Part shown: positions 1-8,104 of the stretch, piece after piece
Position numbering within the stretch: the first letter of the stretch is position 1
Layout of the letters: each line of letters begins with the position of its first letter
Origin: Planctomycetota bacterium
Lineage (GTDB): Bacteria > Planctomycetota > UBA1135 > UBA2386
Direction of reading: 5' to 3'
DNA length: 50,741 bases
Assembly: GCA_016793265.1 (NCBI GenBank)
Contig: JAEUHT010000021.1
Coordinates: 1-50,741, forward strand
Translations under genes and position numbers: made by a program
The notes under the pieces: generated by a model
Told to the model about the DNA's origin: nothing
What the model saw: only the letters and a program-made list of their open reading frames with translations
Database searches by the model: none

Positions 1-2
1 GC

Positions 3-2267
3 GCCGTGCTGACCTTCGTCAGCGACAAGCACGAGTGCGGCCTGCCCGCCTGCACCGTCAACACCCACAACGCCCGCACCGGCACCGCCGAGGCCGCGCC
101 GCCCGTGCTGACCACCGTCACCGTCATGGGCTGGACCAACACCGGCATCGACGCCTACGACGCGCTCGTCAACACGCCGCTGCCGGGGCTCGTGCTCGAC
201 GTGCCCGGTGTCGGCACCGTCACCACCGACGAGTTCGGCCAGTTCACGATCGACATCGCCGCCGCGGTCAACATCCCGGTCGGCGCGCTCGACGGCCGCC
301 ACCATGCAGCGATGCAGGGCGGCAGCGGCCCGACCGGCACGTTCCTGGTCAACCCCGGCGTGCCGACGACGATCCAGCTGCTGGCCAGCACCGCCACCGC
401 CGACGAGAGCGCGCACACCAATACGAGCTACTGGGTCGACACCGCCAACGAGTGGGCGCGCTCGATCCTCGGCAACTCGCCGCAGCTCGACGTCGCCGAC
501 GCCTGCGTGCCGACGGTGAACATCAACTCGACCTGCAACGCCTACTACACCGGCAATACGATCAACTTCTATCTGGCGGGCGGCAGCTGCGCGAACACCG
601 CCTTCAGCACCGTCATCGTGCACGAATGGGGCCACGGTCTCGACGACCGCTACGGCAGCATCAGCAACGCGCCCGGCGACGGGCTCAGCGAAGGCTGGGG
701 CGACCTGCTCGGCATGTACCTGGTCGACAGCCCGAACCTCGGCTCGGGCTTCCACACCGCGGGTGTGCCGCTGCGCAGCGGCGACAATACGACGATGTAC
801 GGCACGCAGACGCAGGTGCACGCCGCCGGCCAGGTCTGGATGGGCTTCGCCTGGCGCTACCGCGAGAACCTGCGCGCCACCTACGGCACCGTGGCCGCGA
901 TCCAGATCTCGAACGAGACCGTGGTCGGTTCGATCGTCGCCAACGCGTTCAACCAGGCCGACGCCGTGCGCGAGGTGTTCCTCGCCGATGACGACGACGG
1001 CAACCTGACCAACGGCGTGCCGCACTTCGCCGAGTTGTCGGCCGCCGCGATCGAGAAGGGCCTGCCCTATCCGGGCCTGCAGCCGGCCTGGGCCGCGCAC
1101 ACGCCGCTCGCCAATACCGACGCGCCGCGCGTGCCGCGCATCGTCACCACGACCGCCGCCGCCAACACCGGCACGCTGGCCGCCGTGCGGCTCCACTTCG
1201 ACGCCGGCCAGGGTTTCCAGGTGCGCAACATGCACCCGAACGGCGCCGCCGACACGTTCGTGGCCATGCTGCCCGGCCGCGAACTGGGCGCCGTCAGCTA
1301 CCACATCGAGGTCGAACACAGCTCGGGCTTCATCGCCCGCTTGCCCGGAAGCGGCGAGTACAGCTATGCGGTCGCGGCCGGCAGCTTCGCCGCCTTCTGG
1401 GCCGACGACCTCGAGAGCGGCGCCGCGGGCTGGACGCACGACATGAACGCGACGCAGGACGACTGGCAGCTCGGCACGCCCGCCGGCAAGTCGGGCAGCA
1501 GCTACGGCGTCGCCTGGCAGGACCCGGCGAGCGCGTTCTCGGGCGCCAACTGCTGGGCCAACGACCTCGGCAACAGCACGTTCAACGGCGCCTACGCCGC
1601 CAACGTCGACAACTACCTGCGTTCGCCGGTCATCGACTGCTCGGGGCGCCAGGGCGTGCGGCTGCGCTTCCAGCGCTGGCTGTCGGTCGAGGAGGCCGCC
1701 TACGACCACGCCACCGTGCTGGTGAACGGCGTCCAGGTGTGGCGCAACCAGCAGAGCGGCCACACCGTCGACGCCGGCTGGCAGACGGTCGAGTACGTGA
1801 TCCCGATGGCCGACGACAACCCGTCGGTGCAGATCGAGTGGCACCTGACCAGCGACGGCGGCCTCGAGCTCGGCGGCTGGGCGATCGACGACATCGAGCT
1901 CGGCGAATCGGTGCTGCCGCCCGCCGACGCCACGCTGTCGATGCTCCCCGAGCAGGCGGCACAGGGCGCGCCGATGACTTTGACGGTGACGACACCGGTC
2001 GGACCGTGGCCGTACCTGCTGGCGATCGGCGACGACGCCGGCCCGCTCGCGGTGCCCGGCCTGCCGACGCTGAGCATCGGCGGCAACGTCGGCGTGCTCG
2101 GCGGCTCGACGAATGCGCTCGGCGTCGACGTGCTGCCGTTCACGGCGCCGTCCGTTCCCTCCGCGATCGGCGTGTTCTTCTACAGCCAGGTGCTGACGGT
2201 CGACCCGACGCTGACGTCGTTCGTGGCCTCGAACCCGTTCGTCAACCTGTTCACCGCGACGCCGTGA
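3..2267 (+). CDS. Secreted M36-like zinc metalloprotease, 5'-truncated
   Basis: The reading frame is open from the first bases of the window, so the N-terminus and any signal peptide lie upstream; the in-frame GTG at 6 is probably internal. About 205 codons in is HEWGHG, and an SEGWGD motif follows about 20 residues later. This gives the two zinc histidines and the third glutamate ligand of a gluzincin, with most resemblance to the M36 (fungalysin) arrangement. After the catalytic part, a region starting near FWADDLESG looks like a beta-sandwich of the kind attached to secreted proteases. The last 110 residues (from about PADATLSML) are a repeat-like hydrophobic beta domain typical of planctomycete exported proteins. 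Probably an extracellular or cell-surface protease. The family assignment is moderate; the metalloprotease call is firm. Confidence 0.8.
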   Translation, partial: AVLTFVSDKHECGLPACTVNTHNARTGTAEAAPPVLTTVTVMGWTNTGIDAYDALVNTPLPGLVLDVPGVGTVTTDEFGQFTIDIAAAVNIPVGALDGRHHAAMQGGSGPTGTFLVNPGVPTTIQLLASTATADESAHTNTSYWVDTANEWARSILGNSPQLDVADACVPTVNINSTCNAYYTGNTINFYLAGGSCANTAFSTVIVHEWGHGLDDRYGSISNAPGDGLSEGWGDLLGMYLVDSPNLGSGFHTAGVPLRSGDNTTMYGTQTQVHAAGQVWMGFAWRYRENLRATYGTVAAIQISNETVVGSIVANAFNQADAVREVFLADDDDGNLTNGVPHFAELSAAAIEKGLPYPGLQPAWAAHTPLANTDAPRVPRIVTTTAAANTGTLAAVRLHFDAGQGFQVRNMHPNGAADTFVAMLPGRELGAVSYHIEVEHSSGFIARLPGSGEYSYAVAAGSFAAFWADDLESGAAGWTHDMNATQDDWQLGTPAGKSGSSYGVAWQDPASAFSGANCWANDLGNSTFNGAYAANVDNYLRSPVIDCSGRQGVRLRFQRWLSVEEAAYDHATVLVNGVQVWRNQQSGHTVDAGWQTVEYVIPMADDNPSVQIEWHLTSDGGLELGGWAIDDIELGESVLPPADATLSMLPEQAAQGAPMTLTVTTPVGPWPYLLAIGDDAGPLAVPGLPTLSIGGNVGVLGGSTNALGVDVLPFTAPSVPSAIGVFFYSQVLTVDPTLTSFVASNPFVNLFTATP

Positions 2268-2297
2268 CGCCGTGACGCCGTGACGCCGTGACGCCGC
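2258..2297. repeat. Five-copy 8-bp tandem repeat over the protease stop codon
   Basis: The unit GACGCCGT is repeated four times, with a fifth copy ending in C. Copy one overlaps the last codons and stop of the protease gene. Because 8 is not a multiple of 3, the TGA made at each unit junction (2265, 2273, 2281, 2289) falls in all three forward frames in turn. Read directly from the sequence; function unknown. Confidence 0.9.
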
Positions 2298-2326
2298 AGC
2301 GGGGCGGCGCAGGCCACCAGGGACGC

Positions 2327-3301
2327 CTAGTAGCGCAGGCCGAAACCGAAGTAGATCTGCTCGCTGCCGAACGAACTGCGCGAGTGGGCCCCGAACAGCT
2401 CGCCGTCGAGGTCCTGCACGTTGCTCTGGCGGAAGCGCGCCCCGAGCTCGGCGTGGGCGCGGCCGAGACCGAGCCGCAGGCCGGCGCCGATCTCACCACC
2501 CCAGCGCCAGGTCAGGTCGCCGTCGGCACCGCCGCGATAGTGTTCGCGGAACCAGGTGGCGCCGACGTCGCCGGCCGCGCGCAGGTATAGGTCGAGCGCG
2601 CGGTCGCCATCGCCGAGCAGGCGCAGCTCCGGTTGCCACGCGAGCCGCGGGCCGATGCCGAGCCAGTCGCGCGTCACCTGCGACGGTTCGTGGTCGAGGC
2701 GCAGCCAGTCGACGAAGGCGCCGACGCGCACGGCGCCGTAGCCGGTGTCGAAGCGGTGGTGCGGGAAGACGTCGAGTTCGAACAGGCCGGCGTCGGCCCA
2801 GGCCGGATCGACGCCGTCGTTGTGCCGCACGTCGGCGAACAGGTCCCCGTCGGTGCTGACGAGGTCGGCGTGCAGCGCGGCGCCGTTGCCGGCGTCCACT
2901 GCGACCCGCACGAACTGCGCGTCGGTCCGGTCGTCGTAGCGCGCGCCGTGCACGTTCGCCCCGGCGCGGCCGATGCCGTAGTCGGCCGTGACCTGCAGCG
3001 GCTGCAGCGGCGAGCGGAACGACCGCGGGCCGGTGCCGGGCCGCGGTGGCTCCTGCTGGTCGATGTGGCGACGCGGCTCCTGCGGCGGCGGCACGACGGG
3101 CGGCGGCGTACGAACGGGCGCTGCGGTCGAGCCGGCCGGTGCGTTCAGGATGGCGAGGCGCAGCGCCTCGTCCAACGACACGTCATGATGCGCCCGTTCG
3201 AGGCGTTCGCGCTGCACTTCGCGCCAGTCGCGCGGGCCGGTGGCGCAGGCGGCGAGCGCGGCCGCCGCGAGCAGGGCTGGATGGTGGCAACGGATCTTCA
3301 T
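2327..3301 (-). CDS. Putative outer-membrane beta-barrel lipoprotein
   Basis: The start is set at the ATG at 3301 because the protein then opens with a lipoprotein signal, basic MKIR followed by an alanine/leucine core and the LAAC lipobox. Longer upstream frames would bury it. After the signal comes a Pro-rich linker (residues about 75-110), then repeated short stretches of alternating hydrophobic and polar residues rich in Asp, Arg and Tyr. The end FGFGLRY, with a terminal aromatic, fits an outer-membrane beta-barrel. I do not recognise a named family. It is the third gene in the direction of the elbB-SDR pair, separated by 132 bases that include a possible hairpin, so it may be transcribed on its own. 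About 324 residues. Confidence 0.65.
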   Translation of the reverse strand: MKIRCHHPALLAAAALAACATGPRDWREVQRERLERAHHDVSLDEALRLAILNAPAGSTAAPVRTPPPVVPPPQEPRRHIDQQEPPRPGTGPRSFRSPLQPLQVTADYGIGRAGANVHGARYDDRTDAQFVRVAVDAGNGAALHADLVSTDGDLFADVRHNDGVDPAWADAGLFELDVFPHHRFDTGYGAVRVGAFVDWLRLDHEPSQVTRDWLGIGPRLAWQPELRLLGDGDRALDLYLRAAGDVGATWFREHYRGGADGDLTWRWGGEIGAGLRLGLGRAHAELGARFRQSNVQDLDGELFGAHSRSSFGSEQIYFGFGLRY

Positions 3302-3413
3302 GGCTGGGTCGCCGCCGGAGATCGCTCCGACCGGAAACCCTACCCCGCGCCACGGCCAGGTCGCCGCCGGCACCGCAGGTCGGCACGGCGCGTCGATGGC
3401 ACGGTGCCTTCGT

Positions 3414-3432
3414 CGGTCCCGGTTCGGGACCG
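3414..3432 (-). terminator. Hairpin after the SDR gene, possible terminator
   Basis: A perfect 7-bp inverted repeat (CGGTCCC / GGGACCG) with a 5-base loop begins 2 bases beyond the stop codon of the minus-strand dehydrogenase gene. No U-run follows, so if it ends transcription it is not a classical intrinsic terminator. Confidence 0.35.
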
Positions 3433-3433
3433 T

Positions 3434-4210
3434 TCACCACATGACCTGACCGCCGCAGTGGCTGATGGCCTGCCCGGTCATGCCAGCCGCAGCAGGCGAA
3501 CACAACCACGCCACCAGCTCGCCGATCTCCTCGGGCTCGAGCATGCGCCCCAGCGGCACCGCCGCCATCGCCTGCCGCGTCGCCGTGGCGACGTCGAGCT
3601 GCAGCGCATTCGCCAGCGCCAAGAGGCCGCTCTGTGCCATGTCGGTGTCGGTCCAGCCCGGGCACACGGCGTTGACGGTGATGCGCCGCGGCGCGAGCTC
3701 GAGCGCCAGCGCCTTGGTCAGACCGATCACGCCGTGCTTGCTCGCGCAGTAGGCGGTGTAGCCGGGCACGCCGAAGCGGCCGAGCACGGAGCTGATGTTG
3801 ACGATGCGGCCGCCGTCGCCGAGGTGCGGCAGCGCGGCGCGGGTGGCGAAGAACGTGCCGTCGAGGTTGGTGCGCACGATCTCGTGCCAACGTTCGGGAC
3901 CGGCAACGGCACAACCGTTCGGGCCGCCGACGCCGGCGTTGTTGACGAGCACGTCGAGGCCACCGAGCGCCTTCGCGGCGCGCGCCACGGCGCGGCGCAC
4001 CCCGACTTCGTCGCCGATGTCGCCGACGACCGCGACCACCTTGGCGCGGCCACCGGACAGGGCCGCGACCGTGCCCTGCAGCGGCTGGCGGCGGCGGCCG
4101 AGCACCGCCACCGCGGCGCCGCGCGCGACGAGGCAGGCGGCGATGCCTCTGCCGATGCCCGAACCACCGCCGGTGACGAGGCAACGGCGGCCCTTCAGGT
4201 CGGTCTTCAT
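3434..4210 (-). CDS. Short-chain dehydrogenase/reductase
   Basis: A classical SDR of 258 residues, the usual family length. It has the Rossmann cofactor motif TGGGSGIG (about residues 13-20), NNAG (about 90-93), the catalytic Ser near 140-141 and YCASK giving Tyr154 and Lys158. It should be a soluble NAD(P)(H)-dependent oxidoreductase. The sequence is close in style to 3-oxoacyl-ACP reductase and 3-hydroxybutyrate dehydrogenase subfamilies, but the substrate cannot be read from it. Arg residues at 39-41, after the second beta-strand, would favour NADP over NAD. Its ATG overlaps the stop of elbB upstream by four bases, so translation of the two genes is probably coupled. Confidence 0.85.
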   Translation of the reverse strand: MKTDLKGRRCLVTGGGSGIGRGIAACLVARGAAVAVLGRRRQPLQGTVAALSGGRAKVVAVVGDIGDEVGVRRAVARAAKALGGLDVLVNNAGVGGPNGCAVAGPERWHEIVRTNLDGTFFATRAALPHLGDGGRIVNISSVLGRFGVPGYTAYCASKHGVIGLTKALALELAPRRITVNAVCPGWTDTDMAQSGLLALANALQLDVATATRQAMAAVPLGRMLEPEEIGELVAWLCSPAAAGMTGQAISHCGGQVMW

Positions 4211-4896
4211 GCGCGCGCCCCCGCTTCACGCTCGGCCATCATCCCGACGAGCGCGGCGACGAGCTTCTGGATGCCGGCGCTGACGTCGCGCAGGCGGGCG
4301 TCGTACATGTAGGCCGGCGTCGACACGATGCGGTTCGCGCGGTCGACGACACACTCGGTGACCGCAGCCGACTGGTGCGTCGCCCCCATCGCAGCGAGCA
4401 GCTTCGCCGTGCCGGCGTCGTCGCCGATCGTCAGCACGGGCCGCGCCGACTTGCCGAGCACGCAGGCGATCAACGCCGGCGCGATGCAGACGGCGCCGAT
4501 CGGCTTCTTGGCGGCGTGCATTCGCCGCAGCAGGTCGGCGACCTCGGGCCTGGCCACCGCCGCGGCGCCCCTGGCGGCGAAGTCACAGAGGTTCTTGGCG
4601 GCGCCGTAGCCGCCCGGGAACACCACCGCGTCGAGTTCCGTGGCCACGACCGGGTCGAGCTCGCGGATGCGACCGCGGGCGATGCGCGCCGCCTCGCGCA
4701 GCACGTCGCGCTGCTCGCCGGCCGCCGGCTGCTTGTGCTCGTGGTCGACGACGTCACGCTGGGCGCCGCGCGGCGCCAGGCAGACCACCTCGACGTCGGC
4801 GGCGTCGAGGTGCAACATCGTCAGCACGGCCTCGTGGATCTCGGAGCCGTCGAGGAACCCACAACCGGAGAGCACGACACCGACCTTGCGCTTCAT
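4207..4896 (-). CDS. elbB: ElbB-type DJ-1/PfpI superfamily glyoxalase
   Basis: A 229-residue protein opening with KVGVVLSGCGFLDG, then E(I)HEAV, VFPGGYGAAKNLCDF and AVCIAPA. These are the hallmark motifs of ElbB, with the likely nucleophile Cys137 in the AVCIAP elbow. The family belongs to the class I glutamine-amidotransferase-like/DJ-1 fold and has glyoxalase-type activity in Escherichia coli; the historical link to isoprenoid synthesis is weak. The length matches the family (about 217-230). The ATG at 4896 lies only 30 bases from the ATG of the divergent ChaN-like gene, so promoter elements of each must reach into the other coding region. The TGA stop overlaps the ATG of the next gene, the SDR. 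Confidence 0.88.
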   Translation of the reverse strand: MKRKVGVVLSGCGFLDGSEIHEAVLTMLHLDAADVEVVCLAPRGAQRDVVDHEHKQPAAGEQRDVLREAARIARGRIRELDPVVATELDAVVFPGGYGAAKNLCDFAARGAAAVARPEVADLLRRMHAAKKPIGAVCIAPALIACVLGKSARPVLTIGDDAGTAKLLAAMGATHQSAAVTECVVDRANRIVSTPAYMYDARLRDVSAGIQKLVAALVGMMAEREAGARA

Positions 4897-4926
4897 GGCT
4901 TCGAAGGGGAGTTTGGGCCCTGCATC

Positions 4927-5775
4927 ATGCCCCGCCCCACCGCCAGCGTCACCATCGGGTCCGTGCTCCTCGGCCTGACCGTGGGCCTCGCCAGCTGCAG
5001 TCCCCGACGCTTCGCCTGGCAACAGCCCCCGGCGTTCGACCTCGCCGACTACCACGCGGCGTTCACCGCCGCCGCCGGCAGCCGCTTCGTCGCCGGCAGC
5101 ACGCTGGCGGCGCAGCTCGACGACATCACCAAGGCGCGCGTGTTGTGGCTCGGGGATCACCACCAGAGCCGGGCGCTGCACCGGCTGCAACTCGAGCTGC
5201 TCGCCGCGCTGGCCCAACGAGGCGTACGGTTGGCGCTGCTGCTCGAGGCGATCGGCACCGCCGACGAAGGCGCCGTGCAGGACTACCTGCGCGGTCGCCA
5301 CGACCTCTCGACCTTGCGCGCGCGCGTCGCCGCCCGCTGGCCGGAGAGCTGGCTCGACGCCACCGACGTCGACGCCGATCACTACCTCTCGCTGCTGCAG
5401 TTCGCCCGCGAACACGGCGCCCCGGTGCATGCGCTCGAACCGACGCCGCGGCTGCCGCTGGCCGCCCGCGACGAGGTCATGGCGGCTTCGGTGCGCGGCG
5501 CGCTCGACGCCTGCCATGGCCGCCTGCTCGTGGTCGTCGTCGGGCAAGCCCACCTCGGCGGCCTCGGCGACCTGCCGCGGCGTTGTGGCGTCGACGGCGT
5601 TCGTTTCGGCGGTGAACCGGTGTTCATGCTGCACACAGCCGAACGCGCACCCGGCGAACTGCTGCGCTCCGACACCGGCTTCTGGTGGTTCCGCGAGCTG
5701 CTCGCCCCGGCTCAGCCGGCGACGGGTTGGGCGGCGCCGAGCTTCTCGAGCGCATCGAGCGCGGCCACACGATAA
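4927..5775 (+). CDS. ChaN-family lipoprotein
   Basis: The start at 4927 gives a lipoprotein signal peptide, MPRP then a hydrophobic run ending in LASC. The mature protein carries VLWLGDHHQSRALHRLQLELL near residue 75 and VVVVGQAHLGG near residue 205. These match the layout of the ChaN/PF04187 family (haem-binding uptake, Tiki/EreA-like fold), whose members are membrane-anchored and bind haem or act as metal hydrolases. The usual glutamate in the first motif is Asp here. About 282 residues, the normal size. No iron-uptake genes adjoin it. The 3' end runs 64 bases into the convergent sthA gene, so the two mRNAs are complementary there. Confidence 0.75.
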   Translation: MPRPTASVTIGSVLLGLTVGLASCSPRRFAWQQPPAFDLADYHAAFTAAAGSRFVAGSTLAAQLDDITKARVLWLGDHHQSRALHRLQLELLAALAQRGVRLALLLEAIGTADEGAVQDYLRGRHDLSTLRARVAARWPESWLDATDVDADHYLSLLQFAREHGAPVHALEPTPRLPLAARDEVMAASVRGALDACHGRLLVVVVGQAHLGGLGDLPRRCGVDGVRFGGEPVFMLHTAERAPGELLRSDTGFWWFRELLAPAQPATGWAAPSFSSASSAATR

Positions 5776-7127
5776 CCCTCGGCGAGCGTCGGGAAGTTGA
5801 AGATGCGTTCGACGAACATCGACACGTCGCTGCCCGTCATCATCGCCATCTGCGCCAAGTGCACGAGCTCGGTCGCGCCTTCGCCGACGATCTGGCAGCC
5901 GAGCAGGCGGCGGGACGTCGGCTCCATCACGAGCTTGAGAATGCCGTCGGGGCAACCGGCGATCTGGCCGCGCGCGAGCTCGGCGAAGTTCGCCCGGCCG
6001 ACGACGACGGGGCCACGCTTGGCCGCTTCGGCCTCGGTGACGCCGACACACGCGATCTCCGGGATCGTGTAGATGCCGGTCGGGATCAGGTCGCTGCCGG
6101 GAGCCGTCGGCAGGTCGAACGCTGCGCGCATGGCGCGGCGGCCCTGGTCCATCGATGCCGACGCCAACGACGGTGGGCCGATGACGTCGCCGGCGGCGTA
6201 GATGTGCGGCACGGCGGTGCGGCAATCGGCGTCGACCGGCAGGTGGCCGCGGTCGTTGACCGCGAGCCCGGCCTTCTCGATCGCCAGGTCCTCGACGTTG
6301 GCGACGCGACCGAGCGCGCACAGCACCTTCTCGGTCTTGAGCTCCCAACCGTTGTCGAGCTTCGTCACCACGCCGTCGATGCCGTTCCAAGCCACGCTCT
6401 GCACCACGGCGCCACCGAGGAAGGCGCAGCCGGGCTGGATCTCGAAGGCCTCGACGAAACGATCGAGGATCTCGCGGTCGAGGAACGCCAGCGGACGCGG
6501 CGCGCGGTCGACGATGGTCACGGCGACCCCGAGCGCGGCGAAGATCGTCGCGTACTCGGAGGCGATGACGCCGCCGCCGAGCACCGCCAGCGAGCGTGGC
6601 AGGTAGGCCATGCTCAGGATCGAGTCGCTGTCGTAGATGTTCTCGTGGTCGACCGGGATGCCGGGAGGTGTGCGAGGCCGCGAGCCGGCGGCGATGACCA
6701 ACACCTCGCCACGCAGGTGCCGCCCTGGACCGCGGATCTCCTGCACCACGATGGTGTGCGGGTCGAGGAAGCGGGCGCGGCCGTGCACCTGTTCGATGCC
6801 GTTGCCGACCATCTGCCGCGTCTGGTACTCGACGTGCGCGGTCACCACGCCCTGCATGCGATCCATCAGGCTGGCGAGCTGCAGGTCGGGCGGGATCTCG
6901 AACTTGACGTGGCGGCCGATGCGGCTGCGCAGCTGCGTCATGTGCACGGCGGTCTCGCGCAGCGTCTTGCTCGGGATGGTGCCGCGATGCACACAGGCGC
7001 CGCCGACGCCGATCTCGCGTTCGACGATGCAGACCCGCTTGCCGACCTTGGCCGCCTGCACCGCCGCCTTCTGGCCCGCCGGCCCGCTGCCGATCACGAT
7101 GACGTCCCAGTTCTCGACCGAGCTCAT
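5712..7127 (-). CDS. sthA: Soluble pyridine nucleotide transhydrogenase
   Basis: A 471-residue flavoprotein of the disulfide-reductase superfamily. It has GSGPAGQKAA for FAD near residue 13, ACVHRGTIPSKTLRE, GGGVIASEYA for NAD(P), AAGDVIG, and a C-terminal dimerisation domain. The active-site motif keeps one Cys, and Thr in GTIPSK takes the place of the second redox Cys. This is the feature that separates SthA from lipoamide dehydrogenase and glutathione reductase. It should exchange reducing equivalents between NADPH and NAD+ in the cytoplasm. The start ATG at 7127 overlaps the TGA of the HDOD gene by four bases. The C-terminus overlaps the convergent ChaN-like gene by 64 bases. Confidence 0.92.
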   Translation of the reverse strand: MSSVENWDVIVIGSGPAGQKAAVQAAKVGKRVCIVEREIGVGGACVHRGTIPSKTLRETAVHMTQLRSRIGRHVKFEIPPDLQLASLMDRMQGVVTAHVEYQTRQMVGNGIEQVHGRARFLDPHTIVVQEIRGPGRHLRGEVLVIAAGSRPRTPPGIPVDHENIYDSDSILSMAYLPRSLAVLGGGVIASEYATIFAALGVAVTIVDRAPRPLAFLDREILDRFVEAFEIQPGCAFLGGAVVQSVAWNGIDGVVTKLDNGWELKTEKVLCALGRVANVEDLAIEKAGLAVNDRGHLPVDADCRTAVPHIYAAGDVIGPPSLASASMDQGRRAMRAAFDLPTAPGSDLIPTGIYTIPEIACVGVTEAEAAKRGPVVVGRANFAELARGQIAGCPDGILKLVMEPTSRRLLGCQIVGEGATELVHLAQMAMMTGSDVSMFVERIFNFPTLAEGYRVAALDALEKLGAAQPVAG

Positions 7128-7972
7128 TGCATGCCCTCGGTGACCGCCAGCGCGCGCTCGCGCAACCGCAGCAGCGCTTCGACCTGGTCCGGATAGAGGT
7201 TGAGCCCGACCAGCACCTCGTGGCCGCGGATCTGCTCCTCGCTCGGCGCCTCCTGCAACAGCGTCGGCGCCGTCAGGTGCGCCAGCGAGTCGGCGAGGTT
7301 GACCGTCATCGCCATGTCGCCGAAGCGCTTGGCGCTGGCGTAGGCGTGGTGGCACTGGATCGCCTCGTCGACCTGCTCCGGCAGCTTCCACTCCTTGGCC
7401 AGCAGCGCGCCGGCGGCGACGTGCTGTTCGTCGAGCGCCGACAGCAGCTCGCTGACCGGCAGCTCGAGCCTGTTCTTGCCGAGCACGCGGTCGACGCTGT
7501 TGACGAGCACGGCCTTGCCGACGTCGTGCAGCAGCCCGCACAAGAACGCGATCTCGACGTTGCGCCGACGCGCCCTTGCGATCTCCTTGGTGAAGAACCC
7601 GGTCAACACCGAGTGCTTCCAGAGCGCCGCCAGCAGCTCGGCGCATTCGGCGTTGGCGAACATGCGGCCGCGCACCGACACGGCCATGGCGATCTCGGTG
7701 ATCAGCTGCAGGCCGAGCCGGCTGACCGCCTGCTGCAGCGACGCGCACGGCACCTGCCCGGCGTAGGCCGCCGAGTTGGCGACGCGCAGCACGTTCGAGG
7801 CGATGGTCTGGTCACTATGGATCACCGCCGACAGCTTGGCGGCGTCGGTGGTCTCCTGCTGACAGAGGTTCATCACCTCCGCGGCCGTGCCCGGCATCGG
7901 CGGCAGTTCGATCTTGCGCTCGGCGATCAGCCGGGCGAACAACCGCGACAGGCTGGAGGTGGCGGTTTCCAT
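7124..7972 (-). CDS. HDOD domain signalling protein
   Basis: A 282-residue single-domain HDOD protein: LPPMPGTAAEVMNLC at the start, VANSAAYAG, then AFLCGLLHDVGKAVL and a C-terminal helical part. HDOD is an HD-like fold without a complete metal site that acts as a docking or regulatory module in signalling. The ATG at 7972 was chosen over the one at 7984 because a Shine-Dalgarno-like GAGGGGGG lies between them, 2-3 bases before the downstream ATG. The gene is followed directly by sthA with an ATGA overlap, so the transhydrogenase is co-translated with it. No kinase or cyclase is fused. Confidence 0.85.
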   Translation of the reverse strand: METATSSLSRLFARLIAERKIELPPMPGTAAEVMNLCQQETTDAAKLSAVIHSDQTIASNVLRVANSAAYAGQVPCASLQQAVSRLGLQLITEIAMAVSVRGRMFANAECAELLAALWKHSVLTGFFTKEIARARRRNVEIAFLCGLLHDVGKAVLVNSVDRVLGKNRLELPVSELLSALDEQHVAAGALLAKEWKLPEQVDEAIQCHHAYASAKRFGDMAMTVNLADSLAHLTAPTLLQEAPSEEQIRGHEVLVGLNLYPDQVEALLRLRERALAVTEGMQ

Positions 7973-8104
7973 CGCCCCCCTCATCGACCACGAGGGGCTC
8001 CGGCGTGAACGCTCTCCCCGAGGCCGTCGGACGCGGCCTTGCCACCGATGCCGCGGGCCGCAGGTCGGGCACAGCCATCACCCCGCGGCTGCCGATAGCG
8101 GAAC

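Noticed and set aside
5712..7127. Naming the flavoprotein lipoamide dehydrogenase.
   Set aside because: The active site has one Cys (ACVHRGTIPSK) rather than the redox Cys pair, which fits SthA.
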